A DNA stretch of 64,000 nucleotides from Prochlorococcus sp. AG-409-P19 (GTDB lineage: Bacteria; Cyanobacteriota; Cyanobacteriia; PCC-6307; Cyanobiaceae). The stretch lies in the NCBI GenBank assembly GCA_003215315.1, contig QCKO01000002.1, positions 83,406 through 147,405 on the forward strand, written 5' to 3'. The notes beneath the pieces were generated by a model. That model was not told the DNA's origin and did no database searches. It saw only the letters and a program-made list of their open reading frames with translations. Each line of letters starts with the position of its first letter. The first letter of the stretch is position 1. The position numbers and the translations under genes were made by a program. Shown piece after piece: positions 17,622 through 27,834 of the stretch.

Positions 17622-18425
17622 TTAGAAGACACACGCATTTCTATGTAGAGAAACAAGCTCCACTTCTGGACGGATTCCCAACCAATAGTCTGCTCTCAAT
17701 GCAAAGCCTCGTGGGTCGGAGGTTGAGTAAAATCTAGTATTAGCAAAGGGTTCTTGTATTTGATTAGTCGAATCCAAAGGATTCAGAAAATTTCTTAATT
17801 TATTCGCAAGAGCAATTGAAGGATCTATTAAACGGACATTAGAGGGTAACAATTTTTGCAATGAATTACTTAAAAGAGGGTAGTGACTGCATCCAAGCAC
17901 AATTGCATCAACATTAGCCTTAATAAGTGGTTTTAAATATTCAGCTGCAACCTTTTCAACATGTTCAAAATCAACTTGTTCTCTTTCTATTAAAGGAACG
18001 AAAGCAGGGCAGGGTTGCTCTAAAACAAAAGTTTCTGGCCATAATTTCAAAATTTCTTTTGTGTAAGACTTTGAAGCAACTGTTGAAGCAGTAGCAAGAA
18101 CACCAATTTTTTTTTCAATAATAATTTCTGCAGCAGATTCAATTAATCCAAAGGTAGGAATATTGGTAGAGTTTTCAATAATATCCATTGCCAAAGAATT
18201 GGTAGTATTACAAGCAACTACAACACCTGTCAGTTCTTGACATTTAAGCCATTCAATAACTTCATTAGCAATTTGTCTTATTTCTTCAGATTCCCTTGTC
18301 CCATAAGGAACTCTTGCTGTGTCTGCCAAGTAAACACATGACATGCCTGGATAAATATCAAGCACACTTTTAAGAACACTAAAACCACCAACTCCACTAT
18401 CAAAGAAACCAAGACGATTGTTCAA
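17622..18425 (-). CDS. murI: glutamate racemase
   Basis: Makes D-glutamate for peptidoglycan. It has 267 residues with FFDSGVGGFSVL at 7-18 (Asp9, Ser10) and the two catalytic cysteines, Cys72 in ACNTTNS and Cys179 in GCSHYPLL. The start codon overlaps the stop of the upstream amidase gene by four bases (ATGA type), which indicates translational coupling. Grouping with an N-acetylmuramoyl-L-alanine amidase fits a wall-metabolism operon. Confidence 0.96.
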   Translation of the reverse strand: MNNRLGFFDSGVGGFSVLKSVLDIYPGMSCVYLADTARVPYGTRESEEIRQIANEVIEWLKCQELTGVVVACNTTNSLAMDIIENSTNIPTFGLIESAAEIIIEKKIGVLATASTVASKSYTKEILKLWPETFVLEQPCPAFVPLIEREQVDFEHVEKVAAEYLKPLIKANVDAIVLGCSHYPLLSNSLQKLLPSNVRLIDPSIALANKLRNFLNPLDSTNQIQEPFANTRFYSTSDPRGFALRADYWLGIRPEVELVSLHRNACVF

Positions 18426-19507
18426 ATTCCCCCCCTTAGATAATTGAGTATGCCTTTTGAAATGGCAAAGGCAAGTTTGTCTCTATAAATACTTTGCCTT
18501 AACATTTGAGAATCAGTTCTACCAGTTACAAAACCAACCTCAATCAAAGCAGCTGGCATTGATGTTTTTCGAATCACAAAGAATCTTGATCTTCTCACGC
18601 CTCTATCTGGACTTTTAAGAGAAACCCTCAGAATTTCTTTATGAATTTTTTTCGCAAGTGTATAACCTCTGTATCCAGAATAATAATAAGTCTCCATTCC
18701 GTTGACATCTTTCTTATAGCCTCTAGGTATTGCATTTGCATGAATACTTACAAAAGCATCGGCTCTTGAATTATTTGCCTTCGTAACGCGAGCCTGAAGC
18801 CCCAAATCCCTATCATATCGACGAGTAAGAATAGTCTTAACACCTTTTTCAGAAAGTAAGCGTGAAACTTTCAATGAAATGTCTAGGACTATATCTGTTT
18901 CTCTTAAGCCTTGAACTCCAACAGCACCTGGATCAGGTCCACCATGGCCAGGATCAATAACTACAGTATATTTACCTCTTGGAACTGATGGGAGAGAAGA
19001 ATAATCTAAATTCCTATAAGGATATCGTTTATATCTATTAAAAAGTGTTTTCCTTGTAACATCTCCTTCTCCAATTATTCTTAATTTATTTTGTGGCAAT
19101 CCTACAAAAGATAATTCCCATTTATCAATTGCCGTGCCAATTAACTTTAATTTTGATGGCTCTAATTCTACAGAAGGTATAAACTCAACCACCAATCGAG
19201 TTTTCCCATTAGAAGGTTTGCCGAGCCTAATTTCTTTAATTGAACCATTCCCTTTAATAACTCTCGGGCGAGTTAATTCGCCTTGAAAATCAATCCATAC
19301 ACGATCACCTATTCCATCAGTTGCATATTTAAAAAAAGCTTCTAAATTAGCCGCCTTAGATGTTCGCAATTGCAAGACGCCATTATTTGTAACTCTCCAA
19401 GCAGCCAATGCACTTGCGGCTATAGATTCTATGGGGATTAACCATAACAATCCTGAAAGGAAACCAACATAAGCTAATTTTGCTTTGCAGTAGTTAATAG
19501 AAGGCAT
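18422..19507 (-). CDS. N-acetylmuramoyl-L-alanine amidase with AMIN domain
   Basis: Periplasmic zinc amidase that cuts the bond between MurNAc and the stem peptide, needed for cell separation. It has 361 residues: an N-terminal hydrophobic signal segment (about 11-34), an AMIN targeting domain (about 36-135), a linker, and the Amidase_3 domain (about 180-358). Zinc ligands and catalysis fit His188 (DPGHGG), Glu203 (LRETD), His256 (SIHANA) and Glu323 (IEVGF). It starts 3 bases after the nitrilase stop and is coupled to murI. Confidence 0.93.
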   Translation of the reverse strand: MPSINYCKAKLAYVGFLSGLLWLIPIESIAASALAAWRVTNNGVLQLRTSKAANLEAFFKYATDGIGDRVWIDFQGELTRPRVIKGNGSIKEIRLGKPSNGKTRLVVEFIPSVELEPSKLKLIGTAIDKWELSFVGLPQNKLRIIGEGDVTRKTLFNRYKRYPYRNLDYSSLPSVPRGKYTVVIDPGHGGPDPGAVGVQGLRETDIVLDISLKVSRLLSEKGVKTILTRRYDRDLGLQARVTKANNSRADAFVSIHANAIPRGYKKDVNGMETYYYSGYRGYTLAKKIHKEILRVSLKSPDRGVRRSRFFVIRKTSMPAALIEVGFVTGRTDSQMLRQSIYRDKLAFAISKGILNYLRGGI

Positions 19508-19510
19508 TAA

Positions 19511-20332
19511 CTAAAACAATTCTGGTTTCCGATGCTTAAGACTAGGCATTTGCTTTCGAATCCTATCCACTCTAGCCTTATCAGCAGGTGCTATTGCAGC
19601 ACCTGGAGTGACTCCAGCATCTGCAAGCACCGTTCCCCATGGATCAATAACCATGGCATGGCCATGACTTTGTCGGCGTCCATAATGTAAACCCGTCTGA
19701 GCAGGGGCTACAACATAAGCAGTATTCTCAATAGCTCTAGCCTGTAGAAGTATTTGCCAGTGATCCTTTCCTGTAAAGGCAGTAAACGCAGCTGGAATCA
19801 TCAAAAGGTCTGCACCTTTATTGATCAAGTCTCTATAAAGTTCTGGAAAACGAACGTCATAGCAAATTGAAAGTCCTATTCGACACAAACCTGGAACATC
19901 AACAACTGGAGGTGTACTTTCACCTGAAACAATCGTGGCAGACTCTCTATAAGTATTACCTTCAGGTAGATCAACATCAAAAAGGTGAATCTTGTCATAC
20001 TTTGCTAAAGACTGGCCATCTTTACCAAACAACTCAGCTCTATTCAATGTTCGCAGTCCATCTGAGGCCGGAACAGGGAACCCTCCACCTAACAACACGA
20101 TTTGATATCGTCTAGCCATCGTTACAAGAAAGCTATTACATTTCTCAACAAGAGATGGTGCCAGTTTTAATCTTTTTTGATCATCTCCTAAAAAAGCAAA
20201 GTTTTCTGGCAAGCCAACAAGGTCCGCCCCCCTTCTTGCTGCTAGTTCAATTTGTTCTTCAGCAACGTTGAGATTAGACTCAACATCTGAAGTGCTAGTT
20301 AGCTGTAAAGCCGCCGCCAAGAAGTCAGGCAC
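19511..20332 (-). CDS. carbon-nitrogen hydrolase (nitrilase superfamily, Nit1/Nit2-like)
   Basis: Amidase-type enzyme of 273 residues with the full Glu-Lys-Cys triad: Glu43 (LPENFAF), Lys114 (YDKIHLFDVD) and Cys157 (LSICYDVRFPE). The motifs and length fit the Nit branch, whose best-known members hydrolyse deaminated glutathione or omega-amides. It is the first gene of the operon leading into the amidase, murI and prenyl synthase genes. Its link to those functions is unclear and may be simple gene packing. Confidence 0.88.
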   Translation of the reverse strand: MPDFLAAALQLTSTSDVESNLNVAEEQIELAARRGADLVGLPENFAFLGDDQKRLKLAPSLVEKCNSFLVTMARRYQIVLLGGGFPVPASDGLRTLNRAELFGKDGQSLAKYDKIHLFDVDLPEGNTYRESATIVSGESTPPVVDVPGLCRIGLSICYDVRFPELYRDLINKGADLLMIPAAFTAFTGKDHWQILLQARAIENTAYVVAPAQTGLHYGRRQSHGHAMVIDPWGTVLADAGVTPGAAIAPADKARVDRIRKQMPSLKHRKPELF

Positions 20333-20364
20333 TGAGTTAAAGAGTAAGGGAAAAGATGTGGAGA

Positions 20365-21111
20365 TTAGCTTGCACGCAAAACCCCCATTTCAATCTGCTT
20401 CGGAACAACAGAGAGATTGTCCAATTTGGAGCAACAAGCGAAATCATCATCATGATTACCAATTCTCGCAAGTCTTTGTCCATGACTTGCAATACGCAAA
20501 CATCCCTCAATGTTATGTTTCCAAGAATCCCAGAGTGCTATTACCGCCATTGCCTCATCATTAATAACTTTAACATTATCAAGTTCATTCAAAAGAAAAC
20601 AGACCAAAGCCCCTGCAGCTAATGAGTCTTCCAATGAATAAGCACCTTCCCAGCCACTTCCAAGAATACATACCTCTGATGATCGATCATTAATTAATTT
20701 GGCTGCAACAGCGCTTCTATTAGCAAGGGCCATAGTGTACAAATTTTTAGATTCTCTTAGACGATGTAGAGATTTAGTTCCATTAGTAGTGCTCATAAAC
20801 ACCCTTTTATCTTTTACCAAATCTTCTGATACGCCCAATGGAGAATTACCTAAATCAAAACCTTCCAGTTTCGTTCCACCTCTTTCCCCCAACAAAACCT
20901 TCTTTGAAGAAGACCATTTATCTGAAGAAAGTTTTAATTCATCTATATCTGCAAAAGCTTGCACAGAATCAGCTCCATTATGCAAAGCCCAAGCTATTGT
21001 TGTTGTAGCCCTAAGGACATCAATTACCACCGCTGATTCAGGAACTAATGCATCAGGGACATCTTCGGCAACATGAAAATAAGAAAGTTTCATTTCCTCA
21101 ATGGCTGACAA
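20365..21111 (-). CDS. comB: ComB-like 2-phosphosulfolactate phosphatase family protein
   Basis: Protein of 248 residues (or 242 from the ATG at residue 7, MKLSYF). Family signatures are [16 protein letters not shown] near 28-43, [14 protein letters not shown] and [11 protein letters not shown]. In methanogens ComB removes phosphate from 2-phosphosulfolactate during coenzyme M synthesis. Cyanobacteria are not known to make coenzyme M, so the product here may be sulfolactate used in another way. The gene is divergent from the ubiD-like gene with 46 bases between starts. Confidence 0.85.
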   Translation of the reverse strand: MSAIEEMKLSYFHVAEDVPDALVPESAVVIDVLRATTTIAWALHNGADSVQAFADIDELKLSSDKWSSSKKVLLGERGGTKLEGFDLGNSPLGVSEDLVKDKRVFMSTTNGTKSLHRLRESKNLYTMALANRSAVAAKLINDRSSEVCILGSGWEGAYSLEDSLAAGALVCFLLNELDNVKVINDEAMAVIALWDSWKHNIEGCLRIASHGQRLARIGNHDDDFACCSKLDNLSVVPKQIEMGVLRAS

Positions 21112-21157
21112 CTGGTGCCACAGTAACTAGATCATTAGGTTAGGTGCTAACAGCTTC

Positions 21158-22723
21158 ATGAAACTATTTCGTCAAGGAGAAGGAACACGAGACATTAGAG
21201 ATTTCATCTCACTCCTGGAAAGCAAAGGGCAACTAAAGCGTGTCAAAGGTGAAATTGATTCAGATTTAGAACTCGCAGCAATAAGTGATCGTGTACTAGG
21301 AATGGGAGGTCCAGCACTTTTATTCGAAAATGTAAAAGGTTCAAATATCCCAGTCGCCGTAAATTTATTAGGAACAATTGAAAGAGTTGTATGGGGAATG
21401 GGCCTACAAAAAATAGAAGATCTTGAAAAACTTGGGAAAAAATTAGCTTTATTACAGCAACCTAAGCCGCCAAAAGGCTTCCAAGAAACCAAAGATTTTG
21501 CCTCTGTTGCATGGGATTTACTCAAAGCAAGACCAGATATAGATCTGTTACCACCATGTCATCAAACTGTGATAACAGAAGAAAATCTAAATCTAAATGA
21601 ATTGCCATTAATTAGACCATGGCCAAATGATGCAGGGGGTGTTATTACACTTGGGTTGGTGATTACAAAAGACCCAGAAACAAAAGTAGAAAATGTTGGA
21701 GTTTATAGACTCCAACGCCAAACAGAGAAATCAATGACAGTACATTGGTTAAGCGTAAGAGGTGGTGCAAGGCATCTTAGAAAAGCAGCTGCTATTGGTA
21801 AAAAATTAGAAGTAGCTGTAGCCATCGGAGTTCACCCTCTTCTTGTTATGGCAGCCGCAACGCCAATACCTGTTCAACTTAGCGAATGGCTTTTTGCAGG
21901 GCTTTACGCAAGAGAAGGGGTTCGTCTCACCAAGTGCAAAACAATAGACCTTCAAGTACCTAGCCATTCTGAAATTGTTTTAGAAGGAACCATCACACCA
22001 GGAGAAGAAATGAATGATGGTCCATTTGGAGATCATATGGGTTTTTATGGAGGGATCGAATCCTCACCGCTTATTAGATTTCATTGCATGACCCAAAGAA
22101 AGAAACCAATTTTCCTGACAACTTTCAGTGGAAGGCCTCCAAAAGAAGAAGCAATGCTAGCTATTGCTTTAAATCGAATATACACACCAATTCTTCAACA
22201 ACAAATACCTGAAATTAGGGACTTTTTTCTTCCAATGGAGGCATTAAGTTATAAATTGGCAATAATCTCTATAGATAAGGAATATCCAGGTCAAGCAAAA
22301 AGAGCCGCTATGGCTTTCTGGACAGCACTACCACAATTCACATATACAAAGTTTGTAATTGTAGTTGATAGCACAATAAACATTAGAGATCCTAGACAAG
22401 TTGTTTGGGTTATATCAAGTCAAGTAGATCCACAACGAGATCTTTTTGTATTAAATAACACCCCATTTGACAGCCTTGACTTTGCTAGCGAACATATTGG
22501 CCTTGGAGGGAGGCTAGCTATCGATGCCACAACAAAGATTGGTCCGGAGAAACGTCATGATTGGGGAAAGCCATTAACAAGGTCAAAAGAATTTGAAAGA
22601 AAAATTGACTTAAGGTGGCAAGAACTAGGATTGTCGGACTTAGAAAATAAAAATCCTAATCCGGAATTATTTGGATATGTAATAGAGGAATTACTTCGTC
22701 AAAAACAAATAAACAATACATAA
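21158..22723 (+). CDS. UbiD-family decarboxylase (plastoquinone-type)
   Basis: Prenylated-flavin-dependent decarboxylase of 521 residues. It begins with the RDIRDFISLLESKGQLKRV block usual for UbiD, and has PWPNDAGGVITLGLVITKDPET, YRLQRQTEKSMTVHW and the GPFGDHMGFYGG signature. In cyanobacteria the homologue is thought to decarboxylate 4-hydroxy-3-solanesylbenzoate on the way to plastoquinone-9. A solanesyl-type synthase gene lies 4 kb away in this window and fits that role. The flavin cofactor would come from a UbiX, not seen here. The gene is complete with a normal length. Confidence 0.9.
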   Translation: MKLFRQGEGTRDIRDFISLLESKGQLKRVKGEIDSDLELAAISDRVLGMGGPALLFENVKGSNIPVAVNLLGTIERVVWGMGLQKIEDLEKLGKKLALLQQPKPPKGFQETKDFASVAWDLLKARPDIDLLPPCHQTVITEENLNLNELPLIRPWPNDAGGVITLGLVITKDPETKVENVGVYRLQRQTEKSMTVHWLSVRGGARHLRKAAAIGKKLEVAVAIGVHPLLVMAAATPIPVQLSEWLFAGLYAREGVRLTKCKTIDLQVPSHSEIVLEGTITPGEEMNDGPFGDHMGFYGGIESSPLIRFHCMTQRKKPIFLTTFSGRPPKEEAMLAIALNRIYTPILQQQIPEIRDFFLPMEALSYKLAIISIDKEYPGQAKRAAMAFWTALPQFTYTKFVIVVDSTINIRDPRQVVWVISSQVDPQRDLFVLNNTPFDSLDFASEHIGLGGRLAIDATTKIGPEKRHDWGKPLTRSKEFERKIDLRWQELGLSDLENKNPNPELFGYVIEELLRQKQINNT

Positions 22724-22784
22724 ATTCATAATGTTAATTTGATTATAATAAATAAAATAAAATCATAAAAATGCATCTATTTAA

Positions 22785-24116
22785 TTGAGCTCAATAGGTA
22801 AAGACCAGCCCATACGTACTCTTTCTGAAAGGGGAAGACTGCTTGGGCATGTTTGTGTACCAGGTGATAAGTCAATTTCACATCGTGCACTATTGTTTGG
22901 TGCTATATCAGAAGGAATAACAACTATTAAAGGCCTCCTACCAGCGGAAGATCCGATTAGCACTGCTAATTGCCTAAGAGCCATGGGTGTAAAAATTAGC
23001 CCTATATCAAAAGAAGAAATCATTACAGTCCATGGTGTTGGACTAAATGGTTTGAAAGAACCGATAGACATCCTCAACTGTGGAAATTCCGGTACCACAA
23101 TGAGATTGATGCTTGGACTTTTAGTCGGACAGACTAATCAACATTTTGTCCTCACTGGAGATAAATCACTTTGTCAAAGACCAATGAAAAGAGTAGGGCA
23201 ACCTTTAAAAATCATGGGTGGACAAGTGTCAGGTAGATGCGAAGGCAACTATGCGCCTCTATCCGTTGAAGGTAAAAACTTAAGAGGGGCAGTTATTGGA
23301 ACACCTGTAGCAAGTGCACAAATTAAATCTGCAATTTTACTTGCCGCATTAACAGCAGATGGGCCTACAACCGTAATTGAACCCGCTCAATCAAGAGATC
23401 ATAGCGAGAGAATGCTCAAAGCCTTTGGAGCAAATCTCAAAGTAGGGGGAGAAATGGGTAGACACATAACTGTGACCCCTGGAGCCATCCTCAAAGGACA
23501 ATCAATTACAGTTCCAGGCGATATAAGTTCAGCAGCTTTCTGGTTGGTTGCTGGAAGCATCATTCCAGGTTCTGAAATAACTATTGAAAATGTAGGTTTA
23601 AACCCAACCAGGACAGGAATCCTTGAAATACTTCAACAAATGGGTGCCGATCTTGATCTCCTGAATACAAAAGATATTGCAGGAGAACCAGTCGGAGATA
23701 TCTGTGTTCGTTATAAACAAAATTTAAATGCCTTTAACTTAACTGACGAAATAATGCCTCGCCTTATTGATGAGGTACCGATCCTCTCTGTAGCGGCATG
23801 CTTCTGTAATGGTACAAGCAAAATCACAGGCGCCAGTGAGTTAAGGATCAAAGAAACAGATAGGTTGGCAGTAATGGCAAGGCAATTATCTGCTATGGGA
23901 GCAAAAATAGATGAGCATTCAGATGGCTTAACCATTCAAGGCAAGGAACCGCTTCATGGTTGTCATTTAGATAGTGAAACAGATCATCGTGTAGCTATGA
24001 GTTTGGCTATCGCCTCAATAATGGCAAATGGTCCTTCAACAATGTCACGAAGTGATGCCTCTGCTGTCTCATATCCTGATTTCTGGAATGACCTCAAAAG
24101 ACTTCAGAAAAAGTAA
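22785..24116 (+). CDS. aroA: 3-phosphoshikimate 1-carboxyvinyltransferase (EPSP synthase)
   Basis: Shikimate-pathway enzyme of 443 residues. PGDKSISHR at 26-34 binds shikimate-3-phosphate, [12 protein letters not shown] follows near residue 97, and [11 protein letters not shown] lies in the C-terminal lobe; both lobes are complete. The start must be a rare codon. The frame has a TAA at 22782-22784 and the next in-frame ATG is far inside the conserved region, so TTG at 22785 is the best choice. The nearby ATG at 22771 reads into TGA after five codons. The methyltransferase gene overlaps its 3' end by 29 bases. Confidence 0.95.
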   Translation: MSSIGKDQPIRTLSERGRLLGHVCVPGDKSISHRALLFGAISEGITTIKGLLPAEDPISTANCLRAMGVKISPISKEEIITVHGVGLNGLKEPIDILNCGNSGTTMRLMLGLLVGQTNQHFVLTGDKSLCQRPMKRVGQPLKIMGGQVSGRCEGNYAPLSVEGKNLRGAVIGTPVASAQIKSAILLAALTADGPTTVIEPAQSRDHSERMLKAFGANLKVGGEMGRHITVTPGAILKGQSITVPGDISSAAFWLVAGSIIPGSEITIENVGLNPTRTGILEILQQMGADLDLLNTKDIAGEPVGDICVRYKQNLNAFNLTDEIMPRLIDEVPILSVAACFCNGTSKITGASELRIKETDRLAVMARQLSAMGAKIDEHSDGLTIQGKEPLHGCHLDSETDHRVAMSLAIASIMANGPSTMSRSDASAVSYPDFWNDLKRLQKK

Positions 24117-25032
24117 ACAACAAGGTTTACCAAGCGAAAGTGAACTAAAAATCCTTAAGACACAAGATGGAAGTCTTAGTCTTTATTCTAATTATTTCAA
24201 AGAATCTTTTCATAGCGCTACTGGTGCTCTTAAGGAAGCAAACGAAAAGTTTTTTATACCTGCACAATTAGAACGTTTTTTAATCACAAAAAAGATTTCT
24301 TTTCTAGATGTATGCGTAGGTCTTGGGTACAATAGTGGCTCTTTTCTTGAATATTTATTGCCAAGGAAAATTGATATAAATTGGTGGGGGCTTGAGATAG
24401 ATAAAAAGCCATTAGAAATTGCTCTTAAAAATGATATATTTAGGTCTAATTGGTCACCAGAAGTAATAAATTTCTTTGAGTCATTAATCACAAGAGCTCA
24501 ATGGGAAAATAAATTTGGCACTGGTAATATTTTATGGGGAGATGCAAGAGCAAAACTAAGCGAGATCCCTACTAATATAACTTTTGACTTAATACTTCTT
24601 GATGCCTTCTCCCCACCTAAGTGTCCACAACTTTGGAGTGATGAATTTTTAAATTCTTTAGCTAGAAGGCTATCACCTCATGGCCGATTGATAACGTATT
24701 CCAGAGCAGCTTCCATTAGAGCAAGTTTAAGAAGAGCAGGTTTATATATCCGAAACCTTACACCTTTAAAAAAATCAAATACAAAATGGAGCGCCGGGAC
24801 AATTGCTTTTAAAAAAAATCAATTAAAAGCAAGCAATACGCAAAATATATATGAGACACTAAGTCCCATGGAAGAAGATCATTTGAATACACTTGCAGCA
24901 ATTCCATACAGAGACCCAACAGCAAAAGGATCTATTAAAGAAATACACGAAACAAGAAAAAAAGAGCAACAACAAAGCTCAATGAAGACTACGGCATCAT
25001 GGAAAGATTTTTGGTTTAGCAAAATAGGATAA
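24088..25032 (+). CDS. MnmC1-like SAM-dependent methyltransferase (DUF752)
   Basis: From the ATG at 24088 the protein has 314 residues and overlaps the end of aroA. Frames opening earlier would overlap further. SAM-binding motif I is [13 protein letters not shown]. The [17 protein letters not shown] block is typical of the MnmC methyltransferase domain, which finishes the 5-methylaminomethyl group on uridine 34 of some tRNAs. The FAD oxidase half of bacterial MnmC is absent, as in other stand-alone homologues. The C-terminal 50 residues are charged and poorly conserved in look. Confidence 0.8.
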   Translation: MTSKDFRKSKQQGLPSESELKILKTQDGSLSLYSNYFKESFHSATGALKEANEKFFIPAQLERFLITKKISFLDVCVGLGYNSGSFLEYLLPRKIDINWWGLEIDKKPLEIALKNDIFRSNWSPEVINFFESLITRAQWENKFGTGNILWGDARAKLSEIPTNITFDLILLDAFSPPKCPQLWSDEFLNSLARRLSPHGRLITYSRAASIRASLRRAGLYIRNLTPLKKSNTKWSAGTIAFKKNQLKASNTQNIYETLSPMEEDHLNTLAAIPYRDPTAKGSIKEIHETRKKEQQQSSMKTTASWKDFWFSKIG

Positions 25033-25067
25033 AAACTATTAGATTTTAAAAAAAAGCAATTTTTCTC

Positions 25068-26417
25068 ATGCTGGCTATTGCCGTATTAGCTGCTGGAAAG
25101 GGGTCTAGAATGAATAGTACTTTACCCAAAGTTCTTCATTCCCTTGCAGGTAAAACTCTGATCAAAAGAGTATTATCAAGTTACCAACATTTAAAACCTG
25201 AAAAAGAGTTCATAATTGTTGGTCATCAAGCAAAAAAAATTCAACAATCATTAAATAGCCATCAGAGTATCAAGTTTATTTTTCAACAACCTCAGAATGG
25301 CACGGGCCATGCAGTGCAACAATTAATACCACAATTAACCAATTTCAAAGGGGAATTAATTGTTCTTAATGGAGATGTTCCATTGCTTACTGGTCTTTCT
25401 CTTGAAAATCTTTTAAGTCAACATAGAAAAACAGGAGCAGGAGTTACATTCTTATCTGCAAGGTTGTCATCTCCAACTGGTTATGGAAGAGTCGTGACAG
25501 ACAGTACTGGGAGAGTGGATAAAATAATCGAAGAGTCTGATTGCAATGATATTGAGCGCAAAAACAATCTTACAAATGCTGGAGTTTATTGTTTCAACTG
25601 GGAAAAGCTGTCAGAAGTACTTGGAGGCTTATCTGATTTAAACAGTCAAAAAGAACTATACCTAACAGATGCCATCAAAGAGATACCTGATGCCTACCAT
25701 CTTGAGGTAGATGAGCCGCAAGAAGTTCAAGGAATAAACAACAGGGATCAGCTTGCTGAATGTGAATCATTCATGCAAAACAAAATGCGTAAATATTGGA
25801 TGTCTAGAGGTGTTTCATTCATTGATCCAAAAAGTTGCACCTTAAGTGAAGAATCAATATTTGGCATCGATGTAATAGTAGAGCCTCAGACACATTTCCG
25901 AGGCAAATGTGTCATTGGAAATAATTGTCTAATAGGGCCAGGGGTACAAATAAAAGATTCTCATATAGGTAATGATGTTAAAATTATTCATTCTGTAATA
26001 GATAATGCTGATATTGAAAATGACATCAGCATAGGACCTTTTGCACACCTTAGACCTAAATCATATATCAATAACAATGTAAAAATAGGTAATTTTGTTG
26101 AAATTAAGAATAGCAATATTGGGCAAGGGTCAAAAATAAATCACTTAAGTTATATAGGAGATTCATTTCTTGGCAATAAAGTAAACATTGGAGCAGGCAC
26201 AATCACTGCTAATTATGATGGAATAAAAAAAAGCAAAACAATAATAGGCAATCAATCAAATACTGGTGCAAATTCAGTTTTAGTAGCACCCATAACAATA
26301 GGTGCAAATGTAACAATCGGCGCGGGTTCGACTATTACTAAAAACATCGAGAACAATTCTTTAGCGGTTGAGAGGTCCAAACTAAAAATCAAGGCTCATT
26401 GGAAAAACAATCACTAA
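25068..26417 (+). CDS. glmU: bifunctional GlcNAc-1-phosphate uridyltransferase / glucosamine-1-phosphate acetyltransferase
   Basis: Makes UDP-GlcNAc, the precursor of peptidoglycan and lipid A-type surface sugars. It has 449 residues. The N-terminal pyrophosphorylase has LAAGKGSRMNSTLPK at 7-21 and NGDVPL in the middle. From about residue 250 the left-handed beta-helix repeats begin (I-G-N/x hexapeptides), with NIGAGTITANYDG as the acetyltransferase signature. The C-terminus is normal. It ends 2 bases from the convergent murF gene. Confidence 0.97.
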   Translation: MLAIAVLAAGKGSRMNSTLPKVLHSLAGKTLIKRVLSSYQHLKPEKEFIIVGHQAKKIQQSLNSHQSIKFIFQQPQNGTGHAVQQLIPQLTNFKGELIVLNGDVPLLTGLSLENLLSQHRKTGAGVTFLSARLSSPTGYGRVVTDSTGRVDKIIEESDCNDIERKNNLTNAGVYCFNWEKLSEVLGGLSDLNSQKELYLTDAIKEIPDAYHLEVDEPQEVQGINNRDQLAECESFMQNKMRKYWMSRGVSFIDPKSCTLSEESIFGIDVIVEPQTHFRGKCVIGNNCLIGPGVQIKDSHIGNDVKIIHSVIDNADIENDISIGPFAHLRPKSYINNNVKIGNFVEIKNSNIGQGSKINHLSYIGDSFLGNKVNIGAGTITANYDGIKKSKTIIGNQSNTGANSVLVAPITIGANVTIGAGSTITKNIENNSLAVERSKLKIKAHWKNNH

Positions 26418-26419
26418 CT

Positions 26420-27811
26420 TTATGAAAATCTCTCAACTAATAGTTTCAATAGTTTCTCTAGGCGAATCGAACGACTAGCTTTTAACAAAACAACATCACC
26501 GGGTTTCAACCAAGAAAGCAATGGACTCATAGCCTTTTCAGCGGTGGGAACAACTGCAAAATTACTTAATTGTTTAGCTACACTCTCTACAACATTTGCC
26601 TCTTCTCCCTGAGATACCATAACTAAGCCATCTAAACCTAATTCAACAGCAAGATCAGCAACTTCATTGTGTAAATGTAGACTTTGATCACCTAATTCCA
26701 TCATGCTTCCTATAACAGCAAAATGACGACCAGGTTTCGAGGCTAGCAATTTCAAAGAAGCCTTCAAGGATTCTGGTGATGAATTATATGTTTCATCCAT
26801 AACTATTATCGAACCTAAATCCACTACTCGGTTACGACCCTCAGGCATTTCAACTTTTAAGTCCCTCAGAGTATTGATTGAAACATCAAATTCTTTCGCA
26901 ACCGCCAATGTCAACATGAAATTTTGAGCATTATGTCTACCCTCTAAAGGCAAATTTAAGTTAACTCCATCAAAGCAAATAATCTTTTCATCGAGAGACA
27001 AATGTCCTATATAATCAGGACAAAGATGATTAGATTTAAAGCAATTATTGGTATTTTCTCTATCTTCAACTGCAACTCTTATAGTTCGTCCATTCCATTT
27101 ATCTTTAAGAGCAGTCTCTAAAAGAGGCTCACCAAATGGAATTATCACAACACCATTAGGATTCATATAAGTGGTTATTTCACATTTAGCCTTAGCTATA
27201 TTACTACGACTACCTAATAGTCCTATATGAGAGGTCCCAATATTAGTAATTACAGCGATATCAGGCCTAGCACAAAAAGACAACCGTTCAATCTCACCTA
27301 ATCCACGCATCCCCATTTCCACAACATACAAAGCATCATTTAACTTCCCATCTAGCAAAGTCAAAGCAACTCCAACATCATTATTGTTATTGTTATAAGT
27401 TGAAGCTATCGACCCTAAAGATTGTAAGGCAGCTCGTATTAATTGACGAGTTGTTGTTTTACCAACGGATCCTGTTACAGCAACAACAGGTATAGACAAC
27501 TTCCCTCTAACGTATGAGGCAAGTTGTTGATAAGCTTCAAGAGTGTCACGAACAACCCATAAAACAAACCCTTCAACAGTTTTATCAATATGCTTTTCCG
27601 AAATAATCGCTGCTTTAGCTCCTTTTTTATAGGCTTCTTTCAGGAAATCATGCCCATTAAACTTACTTCCAATCAGAGGTACGAATAAGCATCCTTCCTC
27701 CAATTTTCTCGTATCTGTACAAACAGAAGAAAATGAATCATTAAAGTTAACTCTCCCAGTACAAAGTGGCTGTCCAAAAACACTTATTAAATCACCGAAA
27801 GTAATATCCAT
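26420..27811 (-). CDS. murF: UDP-MurNAc-tripeptide--D-alanyl-D-alanine ligase
   Basis: Adds D-Ala-D-Ala in the last cytoplasmic step of peptidoglycan precursor synthesis. It has 463 residues. The N-terminal domain binds UDP (CTDTRKLEEG, LFVPLIG), the ATP loop TGSVGKTT is at 113-120, and DETYNSSPESLKASL belongs to the Mur ligase C-terminal domain. Motifs are intact. Its stop faces glmU 2 bases away, and glgA lies 23 bases upstream on the same strand. Confidence 0.97.
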   Translation of the reverse strand: MDITFGDLISVFGQPLCTGRVNFNDSFSSVCTDTRKLEEGCLFVPLIGSKFNGHDFLKEAYKKGAKAAIISEKHIDKTVEGFVLWVVRDTLEAYQQLASYVRGKLSIPVVAVTGSVGKTTTRQLIRAALQSLGSIASTYNNNNNDVGVALTLLDGKLNDALYVVEMGMRGLGEIERLSFCARPDIAVITNIGTSHIGLLGSRSNIAKAKCEITTYMNPNGVVIIPFGEPLLETALKDKWNGRTIRVAVEDRENTNNCFKSNHLCPDYIGHLSLDEKIICFDGVNLNLPLEGRHNAQNFMLTLAVAKEFDVSINTLRDLKVEMPEGRNRVVDLGSIIVMDETYNSSPESLKASLKLLASKPGRHFAVIGSMMELGDQSLHLHNEVADLAVELGLDGLVMVSQGEEANVVESVAKQLSNFAVVPTAEKAMSPLLSWLKPGDVVLLKASRSIRLEKLLKLLVERFS

Positions 27812-27834
27812 TAAAAGAATAAAGGACTAGTTTC

